DNA from: Alopecurus myosuroides | Taxonomy: Eukaryota; Streptophyta; Magnoliopsida; Poales; Poaceae | Assembly: GCA_028641055.1 (NCBI GenBank) | Contig: CM054057.1 | Location: forward strand, 580,059,940-580,123,939 | Direction of reading: 5' to 3' | DNA: 64,000 nucleotides | Shown: piece by piece, positions 9,897-21,823 of the stretch | How positions within the stretch are numbered: position 1 is the first letter of the stretch | Layout: each line of letters begins with the position of its first letter | Position numbers and translations under genes: made by a program | The notes under the pieces: model-generated | The model's database searches: none | What the model saw: only the letters and a program-made list of their open reading frames with translations | Told to the model about the DNA's origin: nothing

Positions 9897-12513
9897 CACT
9901 ATAGGACGCTGGCCAGACGCCGACAGCCGGCTATCGTCGGCGTATCAGCCATTCCCGTCAGTGTATATGGAGGCCGACGGTGGCCGTCTGCGTAGAGCCG
10001 TCAGCGCACAGGTCCATCGGCGTACGCGGGTGGTGGGCCCCCACAGGAGCCCTTTACGGGTTCCGTTAGCTGGCGAGAGACGGCCTGGCCGTCGGCCTAT
10101 AAGATTTTTTTTCAATTTTTTTGATTTTTTTTATTTCACCTATTTAAACACTTAATCACACCATAGTCACATTTATCTTTATCTTTAACTATTTTTAATT
10201 CTAATCTGAATTACTCGCTTCTACTAACACTTCCCGATCGGTTACCCATCATGAGAATGCTCTAGCCCCAGCATGTTTAACTTCGTATTTCCTTCCCTGT
10301 GAGCTATCTAGAAACAATGGATGTGTTGCTCACGATATTATCCAATCAATACTGTTAACCCTTGTACCATCATGTCACACTCTTTTATTTTGTGAATTCA
10401 AAAAATTATTTAAATAAAAAAAAATAATAACTAATAATAAACTCGAATTTAAATAATAATTAACATTTTTGACTTTTCTATTTAATATTAAATAATTCAT
10501 ATCTATAAATCCGTAAATCGAAATTTGACAATTAATATGTCTATATCGATTAGAAAAATGAGAGAAATTCAAATATGACATTCATATAATATTTTCCATC
10601 ATGTATAATACTTTTTTTCCTTTTCATTGTAAAAAAAAAATTCCCATTTTCCGAGTGAAAAAATGATTTTTCTTTTGTGAAGGACCAAACACATATATGT
10701 TGCAAAACTTGAGAGCTACAATTTTTTAAAATACTAGAACATGTTATATGCATAAATAAACAATTATTTTCATATGAAAAGGTTTTCATCCACCTTTTTT
10801 GAAAAACACAAATTTCTGCCGATTCCGCTGGAAACTGATGAAATTTGAACTACATGTATCTTATAGTTTGCTCATGATTTTTAGCAAAAATCATTTTTAG
10901 GTACACAAGTACCTATTTCATCATAGATACACCAATAGTTTCTAAATATTCAACCTCTAGCTACGAACGGTCATGCCCGCCGTCTTGACTTTTTCCTCAA
11001 ACCGGTTTAGAAAATTCCAAAAAAATCAAAATAACCCAAAATGATGCAAGACCTCCGCGTGGTGTCATTATATATGTCCTAGTATACACAAAAAATAATA
11101 AACTTCTAATACGACAGTTGTGTTGAAAATGTGTTCAACAAAATAAGCTATCTTTTCCGAACATTTCAGGGTTTCGGGACAAAAGACGGGTGTTATGGTC
11201 ATATCCATGGCATAGTTTATTTAAATGTGCCCATATTCCACACAAACATGGTATGGCACCCCCTAACTTGTGTGGGGATCCGGACGCTCCGAAGCCCCCT
11301 CCGGTGAAACCCTAGACCCGATGGAGAAATACCGGATTTATACGGATACAAGCGGTAACAACGCCGAAAATGGGTAGCAATGTGGAACTAATTGTTTTGT
11401 TGTGTTATGGTAGGTAATAGTAACACAAAACACATAGGTAGAGCACAACTATTCGGAAGATTACCGACGTTGCGTCCGATACGGGAGTTTCACCCTATAA
11501 GCGAATGTAAACTCCGTAGAGAGAAGTGGATGCCGGTGAAGCGGGTCAAACCCCGGAGTGCAATCTTTGCCATCCAAAGATCACAACACACATATACTAG
11601 CATGATATGGCACCCCCGAGTTTGTGTTGGGATCCGGACGCTCCGGAGCCCCCTCCGGTGAGATCCTATACGAGCTGGAGAAATACCGGACTTATACGGA
11701 TACACACGGTAACAGCGTCGAAAATGGGTAGCAATGTGGAAGTAGTTGCTTGGTTGTGTTAGGGTAGGTCATAGGAACACAAAACGCATAGGTAGAACAC
11801 AACTCTTCGGAAAATTCCCGATGTTTCGTTCGATACCGGAGTTTGAGCCTATTTGTGGGTAGAGGGTACACGACGCAGGCGCACGTTAAGACCGTTTTCC
11901 GAAAAGTGCGGATTTGGAATCTCGGTGTCTGTAAAGATGGAGCTACATATTACATATTTATATCTTATATGTATATTATATATGTGTGTTTTATATTTAT
12001 GTTGTACAGTCAGGTTCCGGATTCCCGCATTTATTTTATGCGGGTGACGGGATTTTGAATTTCGAAGGTGTTAACCATTCCAATTTATTTTAAAATATAT
12101 CTATATTAAAAGTGTATGTGAAAATAAATTAATATGATATATAGGGCAGTTCAACTAAAAAAAAATATATATAGGCCGACGGAGAGCCGTCGGCGTATAT
12201 GGGATAGAACGGATCCCGTTACAGTACACTGTGTCTACGTCGATGGCTACGGATACGCCGACGGGCCCCTTGGGGTACAACCTAGTACGCCGACGGTCCC
12301 CCTCGGGGTACAAACGCCTATGCCGACGGGCACGATACGCCGACGGGCAGTCGTGTGGGCTAACCAAACTCACGTAATACGCCGCTCCCGTAGACGGTAT
12401 TTTGCACTATCTTCGCCACTGATATTAACCACGGTTGCTGCCTTTCTTTGGCTGTGGAAAAAGCATGCATGCATGGTTGCAATTACTTTCTCCTCGATAA
12501 TACTATAGTAGTG
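9897..12513. mobile_element. CACTA element remnant with satellite units
   Basis: The left terminus is CACTATAGGACGCTGG (9897), followed by GCCGACAG/GTCGGCGT repeats (9915-10090). At the right, 12170-12400 carry the same GCCGACGG repeats. Between them lies AT-rich non-coding DNA of the type also found at 50652-51010 and, inverted, at 59760-60180 (shared ATGTCACAC plus TTCAAAATTT-like blocks), and two satellite monomers (11220-11850). No transposase frame is present. The right end is uncertain: CTATAGTAGTG ends at 12513 but the flanking triplets do not match (GAT versus TTT), so the true end could lie anywhere from 12400 to 12513. Confidence 0.55.
11220..11850 (+). repeat. Satellite family, two monomers of about 354 bp
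   Basis: The word GTAGCAATGTGGAA occurs at 11374 and 11728, giving a 354-bp period. The monomer includes GGATCCGGACGCTCCG, AAACCCTAGACCCG and GAGAGAAGTGGATGCCGG. The same monomer forms a six-unit array at 26280-28250 and occurs in reverse orientation at 59345-59740. Confidence 0.85.
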
Positions 12514-14241
12514 TTTGTTGCCCAATCTCATCGTGGCTGATATCTGGGGTGTGAGGTAGGTAGCTAGCTAGACGATCGAGGAGAAAAAGGTGGCCGGAGG
12601 GGGCTCGATGGATCGAGTTCGGTCAGGACTCATGAGGGATGAGCAAAGCAAATCTGCGCGGAACTCGTCGGTCTATCCGAGCAGAGTAGCAGCCACAGCT
12701 TATTTGTTTCACGCACACATCAGGGTCGTGTCGATCCCTACTGGCTTTGGAGCTGAATCTCGGCGCACTGGAAAAGCTGCCGACGCGACGCGCGACGGTT
12801 CTGTCCGACTTGACAGGGTCGCCGTCGGAACGTACAACGGGCTCTGGAAAATGCGTTCTCGACAGCAAGGAAGGACGTGCTCGGTGGCGTGCGCGGCTCG
12901 AAACCATGGCGATGGAAAGGAAGTGGGTGCGGCAGTAGACGAGTCGCGGTCGATGGAGGACCTTCCACCAGCAGCTAGCGCGCGCGGACCACCTCGCCGA
13001 GAGCCGTGCACGCAACGGATGATGAACATATGATGGTGCGTGGCCGCGCCGCCGGCCGGGACCAGCTACCGATCCAGTCAGCGTGCGTCGTGCTTGGGAA
13101 TCCATTGACAAAATTCATGCAGATATATCGATCCTTGTCAGTCGAGCTGGCTGGCTAGCTAGCTATCTCCATCCTTTTCCGACTTGCACTGGGTGGTGAT
13201 AGAGACGAGCATGCCATCGGCTTTCAGACCTATGCTGACGGCAGTTGCCGTCGATCGGCTTAGAGTCCCAGTCCTGTAGTATATACGCGCAAACCATTAT
13301 GGCTCTGGTTCACGACTCACACACTCGGCACGTACGTGGTTATATATGCGACGTGCATATATAGTTCCTGCTCTTGTGTCCAACGCAAACGAGACAGCCG
13401 TCCATGCCGCTGAGACAAACTTACCCATGCATGGATTGGCATGTGTTCCGAACATGATCTTTGTCCCCGTTTTAGCTCTAGAAAAGCAACGCGCGCAGTT
13501 CGTCGTCACGCCGTCTTCGTCCCCGTTTTAGCTTTTCCCGGCCGGACGTTTAATACGTCTCTGTCCATCCCCTGTAAATACGCGAGCGGCCGTGGACTGC
13601 GGTGTGATCTTCACTGGATCAGTCCACGTCAAGACGCCGATGCGCTGCCTAATAATATTGCGCCAGTATACGGTCGGTCTTCGTTCTGCTTCACATCGCA
13701 CCACCGCGACGCGAGCCCGGCCATCGCTGTCGCCACCGCTCGATCCCTGTCGAGTTTTACGGGTTCCATCGCCGGCTTCTCCCATCAATTCCGCGTGCCT
13801 TGGCAGCTAGTAGTAGCTAGCTAGGACTGGTCCGATCGAGTGGCATGGCATCATCTTTGATTGACTAGTCACTAGTCCGTAAGTGGTATGGAGTGGAGTG
13901 TAGAATCCAACTGCCTGCCTATGCACGCATGGTATAGACTCTCCATCGTCACTTTGTTTTTGACATTTCGCTCTTTCGAACACAAATTGCATGCGTTTAC
14001 TGTGCATAACTCAGAGCAATGATCTGTCAAGTGTTTAAACTCTTCTCTACTGGTATGTGTGATGACCAAAAGCTTTTCTCCTTTTCGTGAGAAAAACTCT
14101 GAATTCGGCATGCATACATATGCCAGCTATTCTCACAAGGTTTCGCATGATACAGAAAAGACTATAAACATCATTGATGGAAAGAAAGCTAAGATTAAGG
14201 GTACATTTCTGACCGAGCAATTCATATTTGTGGAAATTTAA
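12514..14241. other. No supported gene; degraded low-copy-looking sequence
   Basis: Several overlapping short frames exist on both strands at 12590-13111, but none has a recognisable domain. One possible old coding trace is the plus-strand frame 12747-12938 (KLPTRRATVLSDL ... MERKWVRQ), which resembles 6100-6160 (KKWVR) and stops at once. The rest includes AGCTAGCTAG runs (13150, 13815), a small inverted GCCGTCGG/CCGACGG-like pair near 13215-13260 and promoter-like DNA. I see no transposon termini. Confidence 0.4.
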
Positions 14242-15534
14242 GAGCATCTCCAGAGCCCCAAGGAGCTTTCTTTTTGTGTCGGCGCTCTTTTTTTGCACAG
14301 CCGCGCCTCGGAAGAACAAACAGCGACGGTTTAGACCAAATTATCGCCCGATGAATCCAGACCGAACCTAGCGCTTGGGTGCAATTGGGGGTGCCAGATG
14401 AAGGGAAATGACACGAAAACAGTCCCGCGCAATTTCGCTCCGCGTGGACCCGCTTTGTCGGCGAGGGAGAGCTTTGCCCTCCTAGGCTCCCGCGCACGTT
14501 AATGCCGCCGCATGGACTAGCCGACTGGAGCAGCCTAATCGTTTAAGCACCAGCGCAGCTTCCCCGCGACCCTTCCCGCCGCCCATTCGCCCCCTTAAAA
14601 AACCCCACCGTCGTCGTCCAGAGAGCAAACATCTCCCCTCCCTTGCTTGCCCAAATCCCCCTCTGCTCGCCAGAGACCCTCCTGCTTCCCGACGATGGCG
14701 GAACGATTCCCCAGCGACGGCGCCGCGGCCAATGGATTCGGGAGGCGCTGGCTGCACAAGGAAGAGGTGAGCCTCCTGTACGCGGCAGGCTACCCGGTAC
14801 CACTGCATATGCGACTGCCTGACGACTGGAGGCTCATCGCGGGCGGCCGGCCGGTGCCTCCCATCCCAGAAGGCGCGAACTTCGTCGCCGCGATCCAAGA
14901 CAAGCGCCCGCATGACGTCGGAGCAGTGCGCCGAGCAATGGTTCCACCCCGCCAACTACGGCGCGTGGGTGGTCTACTTCCAGGAACGGTGCGATCAAGA
15001 ACTGGCCGCCTACTACGGCCGAGTTGCACCGTCGAGGAGGTGGCGAAGTAGCAGCGCGCCCTGGAGGAGTTCGCCGCCCGGCGACGTGGCCGCGAGAAGA
15101 ACGGCGTCATCATGCTGGATGACGACGCTGACGCCACGCCAGGGCCGAGCAAGCCTAGCACCGGCGGCGACCCCAGTCAGGGATGCAACTACACCGTCCC
15201 GAAAAAGGAGCCGGCGAGCGATACCGACTCCGACGACGACGATTACTCGCGCTTCTACCGCCTCCTCGACATGGAATAGGCGTAGTTTTCTAGATTCTAA
15301 AATTTTCGAATTGCCCCCTATGTAAATTCGCCTATATCGGCACTATTAATATACATCGCCTAAATTTCATCCATTTTTGTTTGAATTTGTGCAATTTTAG
15401 TCAAAACTCGCCGTGTCGTTTGGGGGCACGGCTGGGAACTGTCGCCCCACAGGACGAAAATAGCACCGGTAGCCCCCAGGAGGCGATATTTTTCGTCGAA
15501 AAATGTTCCCGGGGGCGAACGGCTAGAGATGCTC
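14242..15534 (+). mobile_element. Tourist/Harbinger-type element with a DDYxxFYxLLxME protein gene
   Basis: The termini GAGCATCTCCAG (14242) and CTAGAGATGCTC (ending 15534) are inverted copies. The flanks are TAA at 14239-14241 and 15535-15537. This 1293-bp element contains one plus-strand gene (14695-15279) with a GC-rich leader and an AT-rich 3' tail. A second member, antisense and heavily interrupted, spans 35201 to about 54490. No transposase is present, so it is non-autonomous. Confidence 0.8.
14695..15279 (+). pseudogene. Transposon-associated acidic-tail protein (DDYSRFYRLLDME family)
   Basis: The ATG at 14695 starts MAERFPSDGAAANG, followed by WLHKEEVSLLYAAGYPVP and DDWRLIAGGRPVPP. 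Near 14910 the frame shifts to EQCAEQWFHPANYGAWVVYF and QELAAYYG. It then returns to the first frame as RALEEFAARRRGRE after an in-frame TAG (about 15050) and ends DTDSDDDDYSRFYRLLDME. I recognise this as a recurring grass transposon-linked protein of unknown function: a WRL/PVPP segment, an AW-x-x-YF segment, a basic helix and an acidic tail. It has one frameshift pair and one stop. The paralogue at 53362-54480 (minus) shows the same order, which confirms that it was once coding. Confidence 0.7.
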
Positions 15535-15537
15535 TAA

Positions 15538-15801
15538 GGCTAACTCCTCGACCGAGGAATTTTTTTTGTTTTATCGTACTTTAGAAGGATTGAAATATAT
15601 ATAGATTTTTCCCCTATAAGTGTCACCTGGATCGTAGGTCTGGGGTTGCTAAACCATATAGAATGCACTCTTGCACACCTAGTTCCGTGCGAAGAAGTGT
15701 CCATTTCTAACAAGCAATGCCTACTAGAATCGATGAAATCAATGCTAATTCCTGTGAAAATTGGGGGCTTGTCTAATCACAAGATTTTACTAGTCCTTCT
15801 G
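15538..15801. other. Unassigned sequence between two elements
   Basis: It contains AAGGATTGAAATATATATAG (15586), which resembles the LINE target AAGGATTTCAATATAT at 22294 and 15802. The sequence around the LINE may therefore be an older duplicated or MITE-like stretch. No gene is seen. Confidence 0.3.
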
Positions 15802-16476
15802 AAGGATTTTAATATATTTTTTTCCAACTGGGCACTGTCCCCTTTCTATTAACTTTCATCAACGGAAATACAAGGGTTCAACAAACATAACAGGAAGAAG
15901 AAAGGGGCAGATAACTGGTAGGAAAACCCGCTGCACGATCTCGACTCGAGAAACGCACTACGGGGCAAAAAACCTACCACCTAAACTACCAAAATAAAAG
16001 GGTACCAGTACGACATAGAGTACACACAGGAAACCGGCAAAAGTCGCCACAACACACAAACTGAGCCAACAGAAACCACACAGTCTAAACAAACAGATGT
16101 CGATAGAAGAAGAAAAGCTCCACGTTCAATCTGCTGATCCGTCTGTGATGCGAAGGATCCCCACAGCAGGTCTCCTGGCATTGCATTGAGCAGCAAGCCA
16201 CGCCGCCTTGCGCATCAGCTGCTCCGCCCCTTCTCTGGTCCTCGCACTTTCTCCAGCTTCATAGAGGCATGCTCAATAACATAGCAGAGAACAAATATTG
16301 AAAACAGTAGTTACAGGAGATCTAACAACCTTATTTTCAAAAGTTATAGCGTTCCTGGTGGACCAGATAACCCAACAGACAGCCGCAAGCATAAGCATAT
16401 GAAACTTATCCCTCCCAGGGAAAAAACAATAAAACCAGGCAGTGCTCTGCCACAAAGTTCTAGGGCAAGTAGTAGT

Positions 16477-16620
16477 TGTTAGAATAGGAATTATGTCCTC
16501 ACGTATTTGTATCGGACACGTATTGTAACCGAACCTTTTGTGATATATAATGCTATGATCCCTACCCGACGAGGTACGTCGGGTCGGCCCCAAAATCCTA
16601 TCGTACTCTATTTTCGTACA
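16477..16620 (+). repeat. Copia 5' LTR
   Basis: 144 bp, TGTTAGAATAGG ... TTTTCGTACA. It contains GATATATAATG as a possible TATA region near 16543. It is almost identical to 21686-21823. Confidence 0.95.
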
Positions 16621-16632
16621 TGGTATCAGAGC
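16621..16632 (+). promoter_or_regulatory. Copia primer-binding site
   Basis: TGGTATCAGAGC begins at the base after the 5' LTR. It is the classic plant copia primer-binding site, complementary to initiator methionine tRNA. It is not a tRNA gene. Confidence 0.9.
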
Positions 16633-16710
16633 ATCCGCTCCTGACCTAAACTTCCGCCGCCGCCAATCTCTGTCTCCGCCGCCGCCTCCTACTGGCCGCG
16701 CGATTCCACG

Positions 16711-19700
16711 ATGAGCGAGTCATCGTCTGCCGCTCTCCCGCCTGCCGCCGTCTCCACTACGGCGCCGTCAACTGCGGCCTTGACCGCACCGATCCCTGCT
16801 GCCTCGACGGAACACTTCACGTCGCCTCTGGTCACGGCATCTGCTGCCGATGCAACCCTACCGGGAGGTTCCGCTCCGATCCTACCTGGAGGGTTCGCTC
16901 CCCTCGCGCAGATCCCGGGAGGTTCCACTCCGCCTGCACCCGGCCACTTCGGGATGTTCCCTGGCGGTTCTCTGCCGCTCGCAATGATGGGGTCTCCTTC
17001 GCAGTTCCCTGGCTCTCCTTCGCTCGCGATGATGGGCTATGGCAGTCAACCGCGACAGACAACACCTGCAGTAGGGTACTCGCACGAGCCGCCTGCTGCA
17101 TCAACTCTCGGACCAATTTATAATCAGGGAGCACACGCAGCACACGCATACAATTACATGGTTCCAGGTGGGCAGATGATGCCGGGAGGTGCTATCAACA
17201 TCACAAACTCGATTACGATCAAACTAACCAGCGAAAATTACCTGGTTTGGAGAGCTCTTGTTGGCCCTCTTCTTCGGAGTCAACTCCTCATGGGGTACGT
17301 TGATGGATCAACCCCATGTCCTGCCTCTCATATTGTTGTCAATCATGGTGGCAACATGATACAGCAGCCGAATCCTGCATACCATCATTGGGTTCAACAG
17401 GATCAAGCCATACTCTCGGCTTTCGTCTCCTCAATGACGCCAGATGTTGTTGGTATGGTGATGTTTGCTTCTACCTCAAGAGAGGCATGGGAGACACTTA
17501 GTGGATCGTTTGCGTCCACTTCTATTGCTAGATCCTCGGGTATACGTCAGCAGATGGCTGAACTCAAAAAGGAGACCAAAACTGCAACAGTCTATTTTCA
17601 TCAGATGAAGGCCCTTGCAGATCAACTCACAAGCATAGGGCAACCCCTTCGTCCTGAAGAATTCATCTCCTATGTGCTCGCTGGACTTGACGGTGACTAC
17701 GATGCTTTACATGGTGTTATCACCGCACGCACTACTCCTATACCCATCCATGATTTGTTTGCGCAGATTGTGTCTACCGAGCAACGTATGTTAGCTCGTC
17801 GTGCCACGCCTACGGCAGCTCACTACCCTGCTGCACATGTGTCCGCCTATGGAGGGGGGCCTCCCTCAGCTGCCTATGCCACCCGCGGTGGCCCGAGACC
17901 ATCATACCGCCCCGACTCTCGAGCTCAGCCTCAACAGCAGAAGACCAATACCCCCAACAGTGCACCGAAGAACAACACTGGCCGCAACGTTATCGTATGC
18001 CAATTGTGTGGTATACCGAGGCACACATCTTCTAAGTGCTTCAAGCGGTTCAATCGTGATTACTTGGGAATTGGCAATGATGGCAGTCAAACAGAACGCC
18101 AAATCTCGATGGCCATGACAGCATCCCATGGTGGCAATCGTGGGGGTCAACAGGTGGTAGACCCGGCGTGGTATGCTGATTCTGGAGCAACTCATCATCT
18201 CACTCATGACTTGGAGAAGTTAACCACACATGAGCCCTACCACGGCACCGAGCAGGTTCACACGGCAAACGGTTCAGGTATGCGTATTCATAATGTTGGT
18301 CAAGCTATCATTCCTACCTTGTCATCTAGATCCTTAGCCCTCAACCGTGTCTTGCATGTTCCCGATGCCACTCGCAATCTTTTATCTATGAGTAAATTTT
18401 CTCGTGATAATAATGTCTTTATTGAACTTCATCCTCATGATCTTTTTGTAAAGGATCGGGACACGAGAGCACCCATTCTTAGAGGCCGTTGCCGTGGAGG
18501 TCTATATGAGATTAAAGCCCCCGTTATCAAGCAAGCACTCAGCAGTGTCAAGGTTTCTCGTCATATGTGGCATAGCCGCCTAGGTCATCCAGCTTCTCAA
18601 GTCGTTCAACATGTTATTCGTAGCCATGAATTACCATCTACAATCGAGTCCAATAAACATAGTACTATTTGTGATGCTTGTCAACAAGGAAAAAGTCATC
18701 AATTGCCTTTCTCCTTGTCTACTCGTGTAATAAAATCTCCCTTGGAGATAATTTATTCTGATGTGTGGGGTCCTGCCCAAACATCTGTTAGTGGACATCG
18801 TTTTTATGTGAGCTTTGTTGATGGTTATAGTCGATTCACTTGGCTCTATTTGCTTAAACATAAATCTGATGTTTATGATGTTTTCCTTCAATTCCAAAAA
18901 CATGTTGAACGCCTTCTAGATAAGAAAATTCTCCATGTTCAAACAGATTGGGGTGGAGAGTATGAGAAACTTCACCCTTTCTTTCATAATCTTGGTATAT
19001 CTCATCGTGTTTCGTGTCCTCACACGCACCAAAAAAATGGCACTGCTGAACGCAAGCACCGTCACATTGTTGAGACGGGTCTCACATTACTTGCACATTC
19101 TTCCGTACCACTTTGCTATTGGAATGATGCTTTTGCAACTGCTTGTTTTCTCATAAATAGGCTCCCGAGTCGCACCATTGAGATGAAAACTCCTCTAGAG
19201 AAATTACTCCATGAAACTCCTGATTATACCTTCTTTAAGGTATTTGGGTGTGCTTGTTGGCCTCACCTTCGAGCGTATAATAATCATAAACTTGATTTTC
19301 GCTCTCAAAAGTGTGTCTTTTTGGGCTATAGTGCACTTCACAAAGGCTACAAATGTCTACATGTTCCTTCCAATAGAGTGTATATCTCTAGGGATGTCAT
19401 ATTTGATGAGAGTGTTTTTCCTTTTGCCAACTTGCCCACTCCTAATAGTTCATCCACCATTACTGAGTCATCTCTACTTTCAGCTGACCACTTTATGGAT
19501 ACTGCATATGCACCGTCTTTGCTTGCTAACCATGGTGCAGGTACTGGACGTGGCGCTCGTCTTCATGTTCTTCCAGAAAATATCACGGAACAAAGTCAAG
19601 ATTCTGTCCCAGATTCGCTGCTAGAAACAAGACAAGGATCCACTTCGGGATTAGCACCGCTGCGTGTTCCGGTTCCCACAGCTGATTCTGCCTCGGGATT

Positions 19701-21753
19701 AGTTCCCCTGCTGCATGCTGGCGTGGACAGGCCTGCCTCGCCACTGGCTCATGATCGTGTCCTCTCTCCAGTTCCCGAGGACGCGTCGCTGTCCCCTGGC
19801 TCTCGTGCGCGCGACGCAGCACATGCAGGCGGGTCGCTGTCACCTGGCCCTGGCACCCGTGCGCCTGATGCTGCACATGCAGGTGATGCGTCACCTGCCG
19901 GAGATTCTTCTCCTGCCCACATGCATGGCTCCGATCAGAATGATTCGCTAGCGTCACCTCAGCCTGCAGGCCCCTGTGTGACATCTGACCAGCCTCCAGC
20001 TCCTGTTCGGGTACCATTTGTTCCCTCTCGACCAGTTACACGTCTCCAACGTGGCATACGGAAACCACTAGTGCCCAAAGATGGCACTGTTGCTTGGCAT
20101 AGTATTGTTGCTGCATATACTGCTTCCAGGAGTTCTGCTGAACCACGTGATTATCAGGAGGCCCTTCGTTTACCTCACTGGCGTTCTGCTATGGAAGCTG
20201 AATTTTCTGCTCTTCAGGCTAATGGCACTTGGAAACTGGTACCTCCTGTTCCTGGAGTTAATCTTATTGATTCTCACTGGATTTTTAAAATCAAACTTCA
20301 TGCTGACGGTTCGATTGAGAGGTACAAAGCCCGTCTTGTTGCTAAAGGTTTTAAACAGCGATATGGTCTTGATTATGATGAGACGTTCAGTCCAGTGGTT
20401 AAGCCTGCAACTGTTCGCTTGTTACTCTCTCTGGCTCTTTCTAATAAGTGGTATCTTCGACAATTAGATATTCAGAATGCTTTCCTCAATGGTTTCCTTG
20501 ATGAACAAGTTTATATGAGACAGCCTCCTGGCTTTGCTGATCCTGATAAACCTGGTCACTATTGTCAGCTGATCAAGTCTCTGTATGGACTTAAGCAGGC
20601 TCCTCGTGCGTGGCATGCACGTCTCAGCTCAGTTCTCGGTTCCTTGGGCTTCTCACCGTCTGTGGCTGATACGTCTCTGTTCATCTTACAGCGTCCTGGC
20701 ATGATTATGTACCTGTTGGTATATGTTGATGACATTATTGTTATCAGTTCGACTGAGCCTGCTATTCCTCAGCTTATTGCTCAATTGCGGTCTGAGTTCT
20801 CTGTTAAAGATCTGGGCACTCTACATTATTTTTTGGGAATAGAGGTAACATCTTCGTCACGTCCAGGCAGTCTTGTTCTTCGGCAGCGCAAGTATGCCCT
20901 GGAACTTCTTGCTCGTGCTGGTATGTTAAAGTGTACTCCCACTACTACCCCGATGTCCTCTTCTGAGCGTCTTTGCAGCACAGATGGTGATCCTCTTTCC
21001 CAAAAGGAGGCAACTCATTACCGCAGTATTGTTGGTGGCCTTCAATACCTTACGGTAACCAGACCTGATCTTTCTTTTGTTGTCAACAAAGTGTGCCAGT
21101 ATCTTCATGAGCCACGTACTCCTCATTGGTCTGCCGTTAAACGCATTCTTCGATATGTGCGTGCTACTATTGATTGTGGTCTCCAGTTTCGAGCTTCCTC
21201 CTCTTCGTTGCTATCGGCGTTTTCTGACGCAGACTGGGCTGGCAATATGGATGATAGGCGATCAACGGGGGGATATGCTATATTCTATGGAGGTAACTTG
21301 ATCGCCTGGAGTGCTCGTAAGCAGTCTACTGTTTCTCGCTCCAGTACTGAGTCTGAATATAAAGCATTGGCTAATGCTACAGCTGAGCTTGTCTGGGTAC
21401 AGTCGTTATTGAGAGAGCTTGGAACTGTTCAAACTCAACCTCCAGTTCTATGGTGTGACAATATTGGGGCGACATACTTATCCTCCAATCCGGTATTCCA
21501 CGCACGAACGAAGCATATTGAAGTTGATTTTCACTTTGTTCGTGAGCGTGTTACACAGAAGCAACTACAGATTCGGTTCATTTCATCGAAGGATCAAGTT
21601 GCTGACATTTTTACTAAACCACTCCCGTTACCACTGTTTACTCATTGTAAGCGCAATCTCAACCTCTCGCCCGTTGAGATTGAAATGTTTAGGAATTATC
21701 CTCACGTATTTGTATCGGACACGTATTGTAACCGAACCTTTTGTGATATATAA
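16711..21753 (+). CDS. Ty1/copia gag-pol polyprotein
   Basis: A single intact frame of 1680 residues makes all proteins for copy-out transposition. In order: a Pro/Gly-rich N-terminus (1-165); Gag with [15 protein letters not shown] (about 170) and a UBN2-like region; zinc knuckle [14 protein letters not shown] (430); aspartic protease ADSGATHH (D490); integrase HHCC (HSRLGH ... CDACQQGK) and catalytic D684, D746 and E780; reverse transcriptase with the YVDD box at 1338-1341; RNase H with DADWAG (1506), STESEY and a terminal HTKHIE-like [12 protein letters not shown]. The copia order (integrase before RT) is clear. The frame starts at the first ATG 90 bp after the 5' LTR and runs 68 bp into the 3' LTR, so the last 22 residues are LTR-encoded. 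No stop or shift was seen. Confidence 0.96.
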   Translation: MSESSSAALPPAAVSTTAPSTAALTAPIPAASTEHFTSPLVTASAADATLPGGSAPILPGGFAPLAQIPGGSTPPAPGHFGMFPGGSLPLAMMGSPSQFPGSPSLAMMGYGSQPRQTTPAVGYSHEPPAASTLGPIYNQGAHAAHAYNYMVPGGQMMPGGAINITNSITIKLTSENYLVWRALVGPLLRSQLLMGYVDGSTPCPASHIVVNHGGNMIQQPNPAYHHWVQQDQAILSAFVSSMTPDVVGMVMFASTSREAWETLSGSFASTSIARSSGIRQQMAELKKETKTATVYFHQMKALADQLTSIGQPLRPEEFISYVLAGLDGDYDALHGVITARTTPIPIHDLFAQIVSTEQRMLARRATPTAAHYPAAHVSAYGGGPPSAAYATRGGPRPSYRPDSRAQPQQQKTNTPNSAPKNNTGRNVIVCQLCGIPRHTSSKCFKRFNRDYLGIGNDGSQTERQISMAMTASHGGNRGGQQVVDPAWYADSGATHHLTHDLEKLTTHEPYHGTEQVHTANGSGMRIHNVGQAIIPTLSSRSLALNRVLHVPDATRNLLSMSKFSRDNNVFIELHPHDLFVKDRDTRAPILRGRCRGGLYEIKAPVIKQALSSVKVSRHMWHSRLGHPASQVVQHVIRSHELPSTIESNKHSTICDACQQGKSHQLPFSLSTRVIKSPLEIIYSDVWGPAQTSVSGHRFYVSFVDGYSRFTWLYLLKHKSDVYDVFLQFQKHVERLLDKKILHVQTDWGGEYEKLHPFFHNLGISHRVSCPHTHQKNGTAERKHRHIVETGLTLLAHSSVPLCYWNDAFATACFLINRLPSRTIEMKTPLEKLLHETPDYTFFKVFGCACWPHLRAYNNHKLDFRSQKCVFLGYSALHKGYKCLHVPSNRVYISRDVIFDESVFPFANLPTPNSSSTITESSLLSADHFMDTAYAPSLLANHGAGTGRGARLHVLPENITEQSQDSVPDSLLETRQGSTSGLAPLRVPVPTADSASGLVPLLHAGVDRPASPLAHDRVLSPVPEDASLSPGSRARDAAHAGGSLSPGPGTRAPDAAHAGDASPAGDSSPAHMHGSDQNDSLASPQPAGPCVTSDQPPAPVRVPFVPSRPVTRLQRGIRKPLVPKDGTVAWHSIVAAYTASRSSAEPRDYQEALRLPHWRSAMEAEFSALQANGTWKLVPPVPGVNLIDSHWIFKIKLHADGSIERYKARLVAKGFKQRYGLDYDETFSPVVKPATVRLLLSLALSNKWYLRQLDIQNAFLNGFLDEQVYMRQPPGFADPDKPGHYCQLIKSLYGLKQAPRAWHARLSSVLGSLGFSPSVADTSLFILQRPGMIMYLLVYVDDIIVISSTEPAIPQLIAQLRSEFSVKDLGTLHYFLGIEVTSSSRPGSLVLRQRKYALELLARAGMLKCTPTTTPMSSSERLCSTDGDPLSQKEATHYRSIVGGLQYLTVTRPDLSFVVNKVCQYLHEPRTPHWSAVKRILRYVRATIDCGLQFRASSSSLLSAFSDADWAGNMDDRRSTGGYAIFYGGNLIAWSARKQSTVSRSSTESEYKALANATAELVWVQSLLRELGTVQTQPPVLWCDNIGATYLSSNPVFHARTKHIEVDFHFVRERVTQKQLQIRFISSKDQVADIFTKPLPLPLFTHCKRNLNLSPVEIEMFRNYPHVFVSDTYCNRTFCDI

Positions 21754-21823
21754 TGCTATGATCCCTACCCGACGAGGTACGTCGGGTCGGCCCCAAAATC
21801 CTATCGTACTCTATTTTCGTACA
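21686..21823 (+). repeat. Copia 3' LTR
   Basis: 138 bp, TGTTTAGGAATTATCC ... TTTTCGTACA. From CTCACGTATTTG onward it matches the 5' LTR exactly. It differs only by small deletions at the start. It also encodes the polyprotein stop (21751-21753). Confidence 0.95.

Larger units (their letters stand above)
16477..21823 (+). mobile_element. Full-length Ty1/copia retrotransposon, 5347 bp, short LTRs
   Basis: The 5' LTR (16477-16620, 144 bp) and 3' LTR (21686-21823, 138 bp) are identical except for small indels in the first 20 bases. Both start TG and end CA. The flanking duplication GTAGT (16472-16476, 21824-21828) is exact. A primer-binding site TGGTATCAGAGC follows the 5' LTR directly, and one uninterrupted 1680-codon gag-pol frame is present. 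Near-identical LTRs, an exact duplication and an intact ORF indicate a recent insertion into the LINE. It may be autonomous. Confidence 0.97.

Noticed and set aside
12501..12513. Firm right terminus for the CACTA starting at 9897
   Set aside because: CTATAGTAGTG fits a terminus, but the flanking triplets GAT and TTT do not match and the subterminal repeats stop 100 bp earlier. Kept only as a provisional limit.
12590..13111. Overlapping frames of 63-162 codons on both strands
   Set aside because: No domain, no shared frame with the related stretch at 6090-6250. They look like GC-rich shadows.
16621..16632. Possible tRNA fragment
   Set aside because: It is the copia primer-binding site directly after the LTR. 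No cloverleaf is present around it.
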